This document shows, piece by piece, positions 8,590 through 16,758 of a DNA stretch of 64,000 nucleotides. The notes beneath the pieces are model-generated. The model saw nothing but the letters and a program-made list of their open reading frames with translations. It was not told the DNA's origin and did no database searches. Position 1 is the stretch's first letter, and each line of letters starts with the position of its first letter. This stretch comes from UBA4416 sp963422675 (GTDB lineage Bacteria; Bacteroidota; Bacteroidia; B-17B0; Aurantibacillaceae). The stretch covers positions 1 to 64,000 of the forward strand of contig CAXVYS010000008.1 in assembly GCA_963422675.2 (NCBI GenBank), in the 5' to 3' direction. A program made the position numbers and the translations under genes.

Positions 8590-9294
8590 TTATTCTTCCG
8601 AATCAATCCGGAGAAATAGTTCATCTAATTCCTCTTCGGTAAGATCCCGCCATTCGTTAGGCTTTAATTTACCCAATTCAATATGCATTACCCGCACCCT
8701 TTGAAGCTTAATTACCTGATAATTAAAGGCATTACACATTCTCCTGATTTGGCGGTTGAGCCCCTGCGTAAGAATGATTCTGAAAATACGTTTGGCGTTA
8801 GGTTCCAGACTCACAATACAAGGCTTTGTTTTTTCACCTTTAAGATCAATTCCTTCAGCTATTTCATTTAAAAATGCTTTACGAACCGGCATATTTAGCG
8901 TAACAAGGTATTCTTTTTCGTGTTCGTATTTTGAATGAGCCACCTTATTAATAATATCCGAATGGTTCGTTAAAAGAATTAATCCTTCCGAATCTTTATC
9001 CAACCTGCCAACCGGGTAAATGGTTTCAGGATGGTTAATCGCATCAATAATATTATTAGGGATTTTTTCTGAAGTACATTCTATCCCCTTTGGCTTATGG
9101 TAAGCAATATAGGTAGGCACAAAGGGTTTGGCTTTTAGTTCAATTCCATCAATTAAAACCACATCGCCGTCGTTTATTTTAGTACTAAACGTTGCTACTT
9201 TTTTATTAACCAATACACGCTTCTCTTCAATTAAAATGGCAGCTTTACGTCGTGATGTATACCCCGAATGACCAATGTACTTGTCTATTTTCAT
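8590..9294 (-). CDS. rluF: 23S rRNA pseudouridine synthase, RluF-like
   Basis: A 234-residue protein with an N-terminal S4 RNA-binding domain (KIDKYIGHSGYTSRRKAA, residues 2-60) and a RsuA/RluB/E/F catalytic domain. The catalytic aspartate is D99 in GRLDKDSEG, and the family motif GLNRQIRRMC lies near residues 178-187. By similarity to RluF it would convert a uridine of 23S rRNA helix 74 (position 2604 in E. coli) to pseudouridine; RluB/E-type specificity cannot be fully excluded. Its ATG directly follows the stop codon of the J-domain/KTSC gene (zero spacing), so the two are surely co-transcribed and probably translationally coupled. Confidence 0.88.
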   Translation of the reverse strand: MKIDKYIGHSGYTSRRKAAILIEEKRVLVNKKVATFSTKINDGDVVLIDGIELKAKPFVPTYIAYHKPKGIECTSEKIPNNIIDAINHPETIYPVGRLDKDSEGLILLTNHSDIINKVAHSKYEHEKEYLVTLNMPVRKAFLNEIAEGIDLKGEKTKPCIVSLEPNAKRIFRIILTQGLNRQIRRMCNAFNYQVIKLQRVRVMHIELGKLKPNEWRDLTEEELDELFLRIDSEE

Positions 9295-9744
9295 TTATAC
9301 AGTTACTGAAGATTTACTCACATTCCTGTATAGAAAAGAAGTATAGATATGCCTGCGGGCAAATCTGCCCTGCGAATCGGCATTAATTAATTTCACATAG
9401 GTATTTTCAGGAACGCCGTAATACTCATAACCGGTTCCATCCTGGAAATCAATACGTAAACGCTTGCCAGTGTAAGCAATATCAACAATATTGGAATTGG
9501 TTGTAGTTTTGGTATAATCTTCCAGAGTCGACTGGATAGTTTCAGGAGCAATACTTACTAAAAAGTGATATGCCTCAATGATCCGTTTACTTTTTTCTTC
9601 TGCTTCCAGCTTCAACTCTTCGTTATCCTGAATCTTATCAGGATGGTATTCTTTCATAAAATTACGGTAAAGGCCTTTTAATTCATTTAACGTTACGGCC
9701 TTATCAACCCCTAATAATTTTCTGTATTCAATAATTTTTCTCAT
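9295..9744 (-). CDS. J-domain protein with C-terminal KTSC domain
   Basis: A 149-residue fusion of two small domains. Residues 5-65 are a DnaJ-type J domain with the HPD motif at 34-36, the tripeptide that stimulates Hsp70 ATPase. Residues about 84-147 match the KTSC domain (lysyl-tRNA-synthetase C-terminal-like; VDIAYTGKRLRIDFQDGTGY, YRNVSKSS). The order J-KTSC without glycine-rich or zinc-finger regions marks it as a specialised co-chaperone, possibly acting on RNA or ribosome clients given its coupling to rluF, which starts at the next base after its stop. The substrate is unknown. Confidence 0.75.
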   Translation of the reverse strand: MRKIIEYRKLLGVDKAVTLNELKGLYRNFMKEYHPDKIQDNEELKLEAEEKSKRIIEAYHFLVSIAPETIQSTLEDYTKTTTNSNIVDIAYTGKRLRIDFQDGTGYEYYGVPENTYVKLINADSQGRFARRHIYTSFLYRNVSKSSVTV

Positions 9745-9807
9745 GGTATTTAAATCGGCTGCTTAAATTATTGGCATTAAGCACATTTTACCCCTTTTAA
9801 TTTTTTG

Positions 9808-9815
9808 CAAAGATA
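9808..9815 (-). promoter_or_regulatory. TAnnTTTG -7 element for the J-domain/rluF pair
   Basis: The leftward reading is TATCTTTG, 63 nt upstream of the ATG at 9744. The consensus match is full, and the same octamer stands before the CvfB gene. Confidence 0.4.
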
Positions 9816-9980
9816 CGTTTTATTTAGCTTGAAATAACCGAAAATGCCATTTAACAGTTAATTCTTGCAGATAAAATAGTTGGGATTCAACCAAAAAAGC
9901 ATTAATAGCTATAGATATTACGCTTTCTATAGATCAAATATCTTTTATACAGTCCAAATATTCATGTAACAAAATATAGA

Positions 9981-9988
9981 TATATTTG
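9981..9988 (+). promoter_or_regulatory. TAnnTTTG -7 element for the TfoX-like/GNAT pair
   Basis: TATATTTG lies 25 nt before the ATG at 10014. No clear TTG is seen at the -33 spacing. Confidence 0.35.
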
Positions 9989-10013
9989 ATAACCACTTTA
10001 AAATGCCTTTATA

Positions 10014-10325
10014 ATGACAGAAGAGGAAACACTTTATACCGGGATCGGTAAAAAAATAAAAGAAGCTGAACAAAGCCAGATGTTTGGAAAACCCTGCTTT
10101 AAAGTGAATGGAAAGGCATTTGTGTGTTTCTCCCAAAATTGTATGGTATTTAAGCTTACCGGCGATGAACATACCGAAGCCTTAAGCCTTGATGGTTCAG
10201 AGCTATTTGATCCGTCGGGTAAAAAACGTCCGATGAAAGAATGGGTACAGATTCCATTTGAATATTCAACTACCTGGAAAAAATATGCCAAAGCAGCTTT
10301 TGAGTATGTAAAAGCCACTACCTAA
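10014..10325 (+). CDS. TfoX N-terminal-domain-like protein
   Basis: A 103-residue soluble protein. The order MFGKPCFKVNGKAFVCF, then a strand VFKLTGDE, then a Pro/Gly-rich ELFDPSGKKRPMKEWVQIP and a final amphipathic helix resembles the TfoX/Sxy N-terminal domain. Such stand-alone TfoX_N proteins are widespread in Bacteroidota. Unlike the full-length competence regulator of gammaproteobacteria they lack the C-terminal half, so a competence role should not be assumed. A GNAT acetyltransferase gene follows 18 bp downstream on the same strand. Confidence 0.6.
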   Translation: MTEEETLYTGIGKKIKEAEQSQMFGKPCFKVNGKAFVCFSQNCMVFKLTGDEHTEALSLDGSELFDPSGKKRPMKEWVQIPFEYSTTWKKYAKAAFEYVKATT

Positions 10326-10343
10326 CCAAGTAATACTAACGTT

Positions 10344-10886
10344 ATGAGCCCTGACATCCAACCTACTCACCTTGAGAACGATCTTATTCAACTCGTTCCG
10401 CTTGCCCCCGGCGATTTTGAAGCCCTGTATAAAGTAGCTTCCGACCCTTTGATCTGGGAACAACATCCCAATAAAGACCGTTATAAAAAAGAAGTATTTG
10501 AAACTTTTTTTAAAGGAGCCATCGAATCCAAAGGCGCATTTTTAGTAGTAGACAAAAAAACGCATGAACCTATAGGCAGTAGTCGCTTTTATGAATACGA
10601 TCAACACAACAAATCTATGGCTATAGGCTATACTTTTCTGGCAAGAGATTATTGGGGAAACGGCTATAACAGAGCTTTAAAAACCCTCATGTTAAACTAT
10701 GCATTTACTTTTGTTGACCATGTGATCTTACACATTGGAGCTCATAATATCCGTTCACAAAAAGCCACCGAAAAACTGGGTGCTGTTAAAATCGATCAGG
10801 TAGAAATGGAGTATTATGGGGAAGCAAAAAAACTAAATTTCGTATACTGTATCCATAAAGCCAACTGGATGGCCAGCTTTAAATAA
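10344..10886 (+). CDS. GNAT-family N-acetyltransferase (RimJ/RimL type)
   Basis: A 180-residue acetyl-CoA-dependent acyltransferase. It starts with the RimJ/RimL-like N-terminus (LENDLIQLVPLAPGDFEALY) and has the central strand IGSSRFYEYD and the GNAT A-motif region IGYTFLARDYWGNGYNRAL, in which the Q/RxxGxG/A loop is represented by RDYWGNGYN. The later AHNIRSQKATEKLGAVK segment is typical of this subgroup. The substrate (protein N-terminus, small amine or antibiotic) cannot be read from sequence. It is 18 bp downstream of the TfoX-like gene, probably in the same transcript. Confidence 0.85.
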   Translation: MSPDIQPTHLENDLIQLVPLAPGDFEALYKVASDPLIWEQHPNKDRYKKEVFETFFKGAIESKGAFLVVDKKTHEPIGSSRFYEYDQHNKSMAIGYTFLARDYWGNGYNRALKTLMLNYAFTFVDHVILHIGAHNIRSQKATEKLGAVKIDQVEMEYYGEAKKLNFVYCIHKANWMASFK

Positions 10887-11113
10887 GCTTCCGAAAAAAC
10901 TCAGCTTTATGGTAATCTGTAGCTTTTTTGTATCAAATTGTGTTGATGAACTTCTACATATTTTTTCAAATATGATCTAAGCTATGAATTATACTGACAA
11001 ATGAAACAAATTTTTAGACGAAATTTTAAACAAAAATGGTACGTGAATTGCTTTATAAGTAAGGGTTAATGCTCATTAGTATTTACCCTTCACTGATATT
11101 ATAGAACTTTAAA

Positions 11114-11560
11114 ATGGCAAAAAAAACACTAAACACTCATTTTATAATTTTATCGGACGAGGATTTCAAAATATTGAATCGTGCCGAAAAAGTTTTGAAT
11201 AAAATCATACAAAAAGTTCATTTTAATATGAATCCGGGTATCTTTTTAGAGAGCATCGAAGATCTGCTTCTTCAGATCCGTGGAGGTATTCAAAAAGTAG
11301 AAGCGGCGTTTTATTTGCTTTCCGAAAAAATAATAGAAAACGAATTCCGTCCCGATCTTCACCATCAATACCTTAAGTTTCAGAAGTCTTCTTCCTATAA
11401 ATCTATTTGTAGCTATGCAAAACTGATCGGCTTAAACGAAGTGGTTCAGTTCCTGGAAAAAGTAACTGAAACTGAAGCCCCGCAACATGCTTCTTTAAAT
11501 CATGTGATCGACTCCAGAACTTACATGGATGTGATCAATAGAAAATATTCTCTTAATTAA
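11114..11560 (+). CDS. Hypothetical helical protein, not recognised
   Basis: I do not recognise this 148-residue protein. It has no signal peptide or membrane segment and is predicted mostly helical, with a basic start (MAKKTLNTHF) and a central amphipathic part (LESIEDLLLQIRGGIQKVEAAFYLLSEKI). Codon use resembles neighbouring genes and the frame is closed cleanly, so I take it as real. A 227-bp gap without genes precedes it, and an LLM oxidoreductase gene follows 103 bp downstream. Confidence 0.55.
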   Translation: MAKKTLNTHFIILSDEDFKILNRAEKVLNKIIQKVHFNMNPGIFLESIEDLLLQIRGGIQKVEAAFYLLSEKIIENEFRPDLHHQYLKFQKSSSYKSICSYAKLIGLNEVVQFLEKVTETEAPQHASLNHVIDSRTYMDVINRKYSLN

Positions 11561-11663
11561 CCAACTGATCTGTAACTGTTTATTTTAGATTTACAGAAAG
11601 AGATAAAAATTCTAAAACCGTTGGTGTTATACCCTTACGATATATTTTAGAAGATCTCTTTCC

Positions 11664-12680
11664 ATGAAAAAAATAAAACTAGGTATCCTCGATCAATCCA
11701 TTGTTCCTCATGGCAGCAATGCTTCGGGGGCTATACAAAACACCATTGCTACCGTAAAATTAGCAGAACAATTGGGCTATAGCCGGTTCTGGGTTTCAGA
11801 ACATCACAACTCTTCTTTTATAGCCGGTTCCACACCCGAATTATTAATGGTAAAACTGGCCGGTGAAACCCACTCTATCCGAATCGGATCAGGCGGGATC
11901 ATGTTACCAAACCATAGTGCTTTAAAAGTTGCTGAAAATTTCAGGATGCTCGAAACTTTGTTTCCGGGGCGTATAGACCTTGGGATGGGGCGCGCTCCCG
12001 GTGGAGACAGAATTACGGCCTCTTTATTAAATCCATCCAATGATTTCAGGGAAGAAAGTTATTTAAAACAACTGGAACATTTACAGCATTTTTTCAGAGA
12101 TACTGCTGCTACCTCACAAGGCTCTTTATTAGCCATTCCCCAGGCATCAACTATTCCTATGCAATGGATCCTGAGCTCCAGTGGTGGAAGCAGCTCTATT
12201 GCTGCCCAATTTGGGATGGGTTTAGCCGTTGCGAAATTCATTAATGGTTTTGCAAACCCTGATATGGTGGAAGCTTACCGCAAAAACTTTAAACCTTCCT
12301 CCCAGTTTGATAAACCAAAAGAGTTACTGGCTATTTCGGTTATATGTGCCGATACGGAAGAAAAAGCCAAACAGATGCGTCATTTTCTCGACTATATTTT
12401 TGTTCAGTTTGAACAGGGAAAATTCGATAAGTTTGGAAGCTACGAAGATATTAAAGATTACAAATTTTCTTTACACGAACAGGAACGGATTAAATTAAAC
12501 CGTGGCAGGATCATTTCAGGAACCAGGGACCAGGTTAAAGAAAAACTGACTCTGTTGGCAAATGAGTTTGACATGGAGGAGATCATGGTATCAACGATGG
12601 CAGATAATCCGGATGATAGAACACGCTCCTTTGAATTGCTTTCAGAGGTATTTGAGTTAAAACAGAGTGTTTTAAAGTAA
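11664..12680 (+). CDS. LLM-class flavin-dependent oxidoreductase (luciferase-like)
   Basis: A 338-residue protein of the bacterial-luciferase-like monooxygenase superfamily, in the subgroup annotated MsnO8/YhbW. Diagnostic segments are the N-terminus KLGILDQSIVPHG, GYSRFWVSEHHN near residues 35-46, IRIGSGGIMLPNHSALKVAE, and DLGMGRAPGGD around residues 110-120. The C-terminal ISGTRDQVKEKL segment is the usual closing part. The TIM-barrel enzymes use FMNH2 (rarely F420) and oxygen; the substrate here is unknown. It is single and rightward, and converges with an OYE-type flavoenzyme gene 53 bp away. Confidence 0.88.
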   Translation: MKKIKLGILDQSIVPHGSNASGAIQNTIATVKLAEQLGYSRFWVSEHHNSSFIAGSTPELLMVKLAGETHSIRIGSGGIMLPNHSALKVAENFRMLETLFPGRIDLGMGRAPGGDRITASLLNPSNDFREESYLKQLEHLQHFFRDTAATSQGSLLAIPQASTIPMQWILSSSGGSSSIAAQFGMGLAVAKFINGFANPDMVEAYRKNFKPSSQFDKPKELLAISVICADTEEKAKQMRHFLDYIFVQFEQGKFDKFGSYEDIKDYKFSLHEQERIKLNRGRIISGTRDQVKEKLTLLANEFDMEEIMVSTMADNPDDRTRSFELLSEVFELKQSVLK

Positions 12681-12733
12681 CCCTGTTCGTTTTTTATCGT
12701 TTTCCTTGCTTAAAAAAAATCACTCCCTCTGAT

Positions 12734-13807
12734 CTATTTATGTTTTTTCTTAGCGCGCTCATATTGAACCGGCCATGTAACATCCTGTTCTAATTCACGG
12801 GCGGCCCGTAAAGGAAAATATGGATCGCGGAGGAATTCTCTTGCTAAAAATACAGCATCTGCTTTTCCTTCTTTAATAATTGAATCGGCTTCCTGCGAGG
12901 TTGTAATTAAACCAACAGCTCCCGTTAAAATTCTGGTTTCTTTTTTAATATTTTCTGCAAACTCAACCTGGTACAAAGGCTTTAACGCAATTTTTACATT
13001 TGGTACATTTCCGCCTGTAGAACAATCTATAAGATCGACTCCACTGGTTTTTAAAATTTCAGACAAATGAATTGAATCTTTTTCTGTCCAGCCATCCTCT
13101 ACCCAATCGGTAGCGGATATCCTTACAAACAAAGGCAGATCTGCCGGCCATGCTTTTTTGACATGTTCAATAATTTCCAATAAAAAACGAATGCGATTTT
13201 CAAAAGAACCACCATACTCATCTGTTCTTTGATTACTTTTTGGAGATAAAAATTCATGGATCAGGTAGCCATGCGCGCCATGTAGCTCAATTACTTTAAA
13301 ACCCGCTCTTAAGGCCCTGGCAGCCGCTAACTGAAAATCATAAAGGATGCGTTGAATATCGTTTTTCGTTAATTCGTGAGGAACAATATCTCCTTCCTTA
13401 AATGCTAAAGCACTTGGTGCCACGGTTTCCCAGCCTCCTGTTTGTGGAGTTAAATTCTCTCCACCTTTCCATGAAACCTGGATGCTTGATTTTCTTCCTG
13501 CATGTGCCAGTTGAATTCCTGCAATAGAATCCTGAGCTTCTATAAATGTGGTGATCCGTTTTAAAACTTCTATATGCTCATCTTTCCATATTCCCAGATC
13601 AGCAGGTGAAATCCGTCCTTCCGGAGAAACAGCCGTTGCTTCTGTAAAAACCAATGCTGCCCCACCAATGGCACGACTTCCCAGGTGAACCACATGCCAA
13701 TCGTTTGCAAAACCATCTTCACTGGAATATTGACACATGGGCGAAACAACAATCCTGTTTTTTAATGTGATACTTTTTATTTGCAAAGGAGAAAACAGAT
13801 GTGCCAT
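12734..13807 (-). CDS. NADH:flavin oxidoreductase / enoate reductase, YqjM (NamA) type
   Basis: A 357-residue Old Yellow Enzyme homologue that reduces activated C=C bonds with NADPH and FMN. I start it at the ATG at 13807, because MAHLFSPLQIKSITLKNRIV is the canonical beginning; the ATG at 13846 adds 13 atypical residues. The thermophilic-like/YqjM subclass is shown by MCQYS with Cys25 (a redox-tuning residue in YqjM), the substrate-binding pair in HGAHGYLIHEFLSP, FVRISATDWVEDGWT, and REFLRDPYFP near the end. All expected residues are present. Its physiological substrate is unknown; relatives act on electrophilic or xenobiotic enones. Confidence 0.9.
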   Translation of the reverse strand: MAHLFSPLQIKSITLKNRIVVSPMCQYSSEDGFANDWHVVHLGSRAIGGAALVFTEATAVSPEGRISPADLGIWKDEHIEVLKRITTFIEAQDSIAGIQLAHAGRKSSIQVSWKGGENLTPQTGGWETVAPSALAFKEGDIVPHELTKNDIQRILYDFQLAAARALRAGFKVIELHGAHGYLIHEFLSPKSNQRTDEYGGSFENRIRFLLEIIEHVKKAWPADLPLFVRISATDWVEDGWTEKDSIHLSEILKTSGVDLIDCSTGGNVPNVKIALKPLYQVEFAENIKKETRILTGAVGLITTSQEADSIIKEGKADAVFLAREFLRDPYFPLRAARELEQDVTWPVQYERAKKKHK

Positions 13808-14150
13808 AAGTTTGGGTTTAGAATACAAACAAAAATAAGCCATCATAGTTTAAGATGCTATATTTTGTATTATTTTTTGATGAGAAAGTACACAGCTATG
13901 AGGAATTATATCTTCATAATCAGATCAATTGTCCTCAAAATACCACAAATACATTATAAAAAGAGGGATTATAAAATCAGAACCTACTGGCATGTGTTTT
14001 TAATTTAACCTACTGGTTTCTTAAATACCTCTATATATACTTTATGAAAGTGCACCTGGTATTAACTACCTGCATTTCATTAAAGGACAGAGGTAACGTG
14101 CATAACGTTACCTGTTTTTTTATTTAAGACCAATATATTACTTCTTTTAT
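13808..14150. other. 343-bp gap between OYE gene and aspA; hairpin only
   Basis: No coding frame with protein-like composition is seen here; a 75-codon plus-strand frame starting inside the OYE gene looks random. The only structure is a perfect 9-bp inverted repeat AGGTAACGT/ACGTTACCT (14091-14099 with 14105-14113) followed on the plus strand by TGTTTTTT-like sequence. It stands 37 bp after the aspA stop, but its T-tract faces away from aspA transcription. It may be a terminator facing plus-strand read-through, or an operator-like palindrome. Confidence 0.4.
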
Positions 14151-15548
14151 TTAGCTATGAGGATGTACCATATTTTCAATCGTGTAAATTTCATCCCATT
14201 GGGCCTGTGTAATTAACTGGCGTTCTTTTACCGCAATATCGTGTATCGCTTTACCGGTTGTTAGCGCTTCTTTTGCAATGGATGCAGACGTTTCATAACC
14301 CAATAAGGGATTTAATAACGTAACAATCCCAATACTGTTCATGACATTATCATAACACACTTTTTCGTTGGCTGTAATTCCCTGAACACATTTTTCATTC
14401 AGGGTATTCAACGCATTTACCATATAATCCATGGATGTAAACAAGCTAAATGCAATAACGGGTTCCATTACATTTAACTGCAATTGCCCCGCCTCTGCCG
14501 CCATGGTAATGGTGAGGTCGGCACCTATCACATAAAAAGCTGTCTGGTTAAATACTTCAGGAATTACAGGATTTACTTTTCCCGGCATGATAGAAGAACC
14601 AGGCTGCATTTTAGGTAAGTTAATTTCATTTAAGCCACAACGTGGTCCTGAAGCCAATAACCGCAAATCGTTACATATTTTGGAAACGCTGATAGCTGTT
14701 CTTTTTAAAATTCCGGAAAGCTGAACATATGAACTTGTATCTGAACTGGCATTGATCAAATCTTCCGATAAAGACACCGGAACTCCGCTTACTTCGGCCA
14801 GGTATTTTGTTACTAATTGGGGATAGCCCTTGGGTGTATTTACCATGGTACCAATAGCCGTTCCTCCCATATTACAAACAGGAATAAACTCTAAGGCACC
14901 TTTAAGGTGTTTTATATTATGTTCAATAGCCTTTGCAAATCCTTTAAACTCCTGGCCTAACAACATAGGCACAGCATCCTGCAATTGTGTTCTTCCCATT
15001 TTTAAAACCTTAGAAAACTCGTCCGATTTTTTAGCAAACGTTATTTTTAAAGATTCAAGCGCTGCAATTACCAATTCAATTTTTCGGTATAACGTTAAGC
15101 AGATTGCTGTAGGATATGCATCGTTAGTAGATTGGGAGCAGTTTACATGATTATTGGGATGCAAAAAATCGTACGCTCCTTTTTTATGCCCCATCGTTTC
15201 CAGGGCAATATTTGCAATGACTTCATTCGCATTCATGTTCACGGAAGTTCCGGCGCCACCTTGTATCAAATCGGTTATAAACTGATCCTGAAATTCACCT
15301 TTTAAAATACGGTCGCTGGCATCTATAATGGCTTTTGCTAAAGCAGCATCCAGTACACCACAATCTCTGTTAGCCATCGCAGCTGCTTTTTTCACAAAGG
15401 CAAAAGCCTTTATAAATAAAGGCTGCGTATCCATACGGATTCCGGTAATATTAAAATTTTCGAGTGCTCTTAATGTTTGAACGCCGTAATAAGCATCGTC
15501 AGAAATTTTCTTTTCACCTATAAAATCATGTTCGGTTCTGTAATTCAT
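14151..15548 (-). CDS. aspA: Aspartate ammonia-lyase (aspartase)
   Basis: This 465-residue enzyme of the fumarase/aspartase superfamily converts L-aspartate to fumarate and ammonia. The superfamily signature GSSIMPGKVNPVIPE near residue 318 carries the catalytic serine and lid. GGAGTSVNMNANEVIANIA and the SQSTNDAYPTA helix start match aspartase more closely than fumarase. The N-terminus (TEHDFIGEKKISDDAYYGVQ) is also typical. Length is normal. It is monocistronic and leftward. In this genome it would supply fumarate and ammonia from aspartate, and it draws on the same amino acid that cyanophycin synthetase (29.2 kb) uses. Confidence 0.93.
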   Translation of the reverse strand: MNYRTEHDFIGEKKISDDAYYGVQTLRALENFNITGIRMDTQPLFIKAFAFVKKAAAMANRDCGVLDAALAKAIIDASDRILKGEFQDQFITDLIQGGAGTSVNMNANEVIANIALETMGHKKGAYDFLHPNNHVNCSQSTNDAYPTAICLTLYRKIELVIAALESLKITFAKKSDEFSKVLKMGRTQLQDAVPMLLGQEFKGFAKAIEHNIKHLKGALEFIPVCNMGGTAIGTMVNTPKGYPQLVTKYLAEVSGVPVSLSEDLINASSDTSSYVQLSGILKRTAISVSKICNDLRLLASGPRCGLNEINLPKMQPGSSIMPGKVNPVIPEVFNQTAFYVIGADLTITMAAEAGQLQLNVMEPVIAFSLFTSMDYMVNALNTLNEKCVQGITANEKVCYDNVMNSIGIVTLLNPLLGYETSASIAKEALTTGKAIHDIAVKERQLITQAQWDEIYTIENMVHPHS

Positions 15549-15646
15549 ATATTTAAAATTAAAAGTGTCATCCTATTGCAGATCTTATCCAACCGTGATC
15601 CGTATTTAAAAATAGCTTAAATTATACTCAAATACCCTATTTTAAC

Positions 15647-15654
15647 TATATTTG
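15647..15654 (+). promoter_or_regulatory. TAnnTTTG -7 element upstream of YjbR-like gene
   Basis: TATATTTG lies 23 nt before the ATG at 15678. A consensus -33 TTG is not visible. Confidence 0.4.
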
Positions 15655-15677
15655 TTTATTCAGGATAATTAAATCAT

Positions 15678-16031
15678 ATGGTGTCAATCAATACATTTAA
15701 AAAAATTGCTCTATCGTTTCCTGAAGTAACGGAACAGCCTCATTTTGAGAATGGTTCTTTCCGAATTAAAAACAAGATTTTTGTCAGTTTATCGGAACCC
15801 CACAAAAGAGCCTGTTTAAAATTATCATTGATTGATCAGTCTTCTTTTTGTGCGTTTGATAAAACGGTTATATACCCTGTGCCAAACAAATGGGGTAAAC
15901 AAGGCTGGACATTTATTGAACTGGCTTTCATAAAAAAAGAAATGCTCACAGATGCTTTAACTACTGCCTATTGCGAAGTGGCTCCAAAAACCTTATCCAA
16001 AAAATATACCGACCTCAGAGATCAACTCTAA
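15678..16031 (+). CDS. MmcQ/YjbR-family protein
   Basis: A 117-residue protein of the MmcQ/YjbR family. The family hallmarks are the opening SFPEVTEQPHFENGSFRI (allocating the LP.t.e..hwg..sFkv pattern), the basic central segment HKRACLKLS, and the closing GWTFIELAFIKKEMLTDALTTAY helix. The fold (CyaY-like) is often described as a possible DNA-binding module, but no function is established. It is followed 26 bp downstream by an OsmC-family gene on the same strand and is probably co-transcribed with it. Confidence 0.8.
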   Translation: MVSINTFKKIALSFPEVTEQPHFENGSFRIKNKIFVSLSEPHKRACLKLSLIDQSSFCAFDKTVIYPVPNKWGKQGWTFIELAFIKKEMLTDALTTAYCEVAPKTLSKKYTDLRDQL

Positions 16032-16057
16032 TGTTTAACATTTTATACGCTTAATTC

Positions 16058-16528
16058 ATGAGTGAACATAATTATAAACTAACGGTAACGTGGACAGGGA
16101 ACAAAGGAACCGGAACAAGCGATTACAGGGCTTACGACAGAAACCACACGATTTCCATTGAGGGTAAAACTGAATTACAGGGATCTTCTGATCCTTACTT
16201 CCGTGGCGATAAAACAAAACATAATCCGGAAGATTTGTTGGTGGCTTCACTTTCGGCGTGCCACATGCTTTCTTTTTTACATGTATGCGTTAAAGCCGGT
16301 GTAATTGTTGTAGATTATGTTGACCATGCCACAGGAATTATGGTAGATTACCCGGATGGCAGCGGACGTTTTACGGAAGTTACCTTACATCCCATTGTTA
16401 CCATTACAAAAGAATCGAAAACAGATAATTTGCATGAGCTTCATAAAAAAGCTAATGAATTGTGTTTTATTGCTAATTCGGTAAATTTTCCGGTTAAACA
16501 TGAGGCAGTTTGTAACCTGTTAGAATAA
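16058..16528 (+). CDS. OsmC-family peroxide-detoxifying protein
   Basis: A 156-residue OsmC/Ohr-superfamily protein. These reduce organic hydroperoxides using two cysteines. Candidate residues are C68 in LVASLSACHML and C136 in NELCFIANSVNFPV, in the usual positions; an extra C77 is also present. The N-terminal strands YKLTVTWTGNKGTGT and the HNPEDLLVASLSACH helix are diagnostic of the OsmC (YhfA-like) branch rather than Ohr. It lies between the YjbR-like and DUF5808 genes on the plus strand. It likely contributes to oxidative stress defence in the cytoplasm. Confidence 0.88.
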   Translation: MSEHNYKLTVTWTGNKGTGTSDYRAYDRNHTISIEGKTELQGSSDPYFRGDKTKHNPEDLLVASLSACHMLSFLHVCVKAGVIVVDYVDHATGIMVDYPDGSGRFTEVTLHPIVTITKESKTDNLHELHKKANELCFIANSVNFPVKHEAVCNLLE

Positions 16529-16553
16529 ATCATTCTATATCTCATGAATTCTT

Positions 16554-16561
16554 TACCTTTG
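16554..16561 (+). promoter_or_regulatory. TAnnTTTG -7 element 5 nt before a start codon
   Basis: TACCTTTG ends at 16561 and the ATG is at 16567. Transcription would begin at or next to the A of the ATG, giving a leaderless message. Confidence 0.4.
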
Positions 16562-16566
16562 TACTC

Positions 16567-16758
16567 ATGAATAATGAACATGATAATTCTTCGAACTGGA
16601 AATGGAACCTGTTTTATTTCAATCCAAAAGATAAACGCATTTTTGTACCAAAAAGAATTCCTCAATTAGGCATGACGGTCAATTTTGCCAATCCTGTTTC
16701 TTTTCTGATTGTTATTTCACTGGTAGTTGTAATAGCCTACTTTGTAACCAGAAGCTAA
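16567..16758 (+). CDS. DUF5808 small membrane protein
   Basis: A 63-residue protein with the DUF5808 pattern. A hydrophilic N-terminus is followed by WNLFYFNPKDKRIFVPKR, LGMTVNFANP and one transmembrane helix (residues about 43-61) before a short basic tail. The family is of unknown function and often appears in one to several copies in Bacteroidota and Firmicutes, sometimes fused to other membrane modules. It ends head-on against the subtilase gene with no base between the two stop codons. A -7 element directly in front suggests a leaderless transcript. Confidence 0.7.
   Translation: MNNEHDNSSNWKWNLFYFNPKDKRIFVPKRIPQLGMTVNFANPVSFLIVISLVVVIAYFVTRS

Noticed and set aside
13781..14008. 75-codon plus-strand frame across the OYE start and the following gap
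   Set aside because: It is basic, hydrophobic in random patches, overlaps a solid gene start, and has no homology-like pattern.
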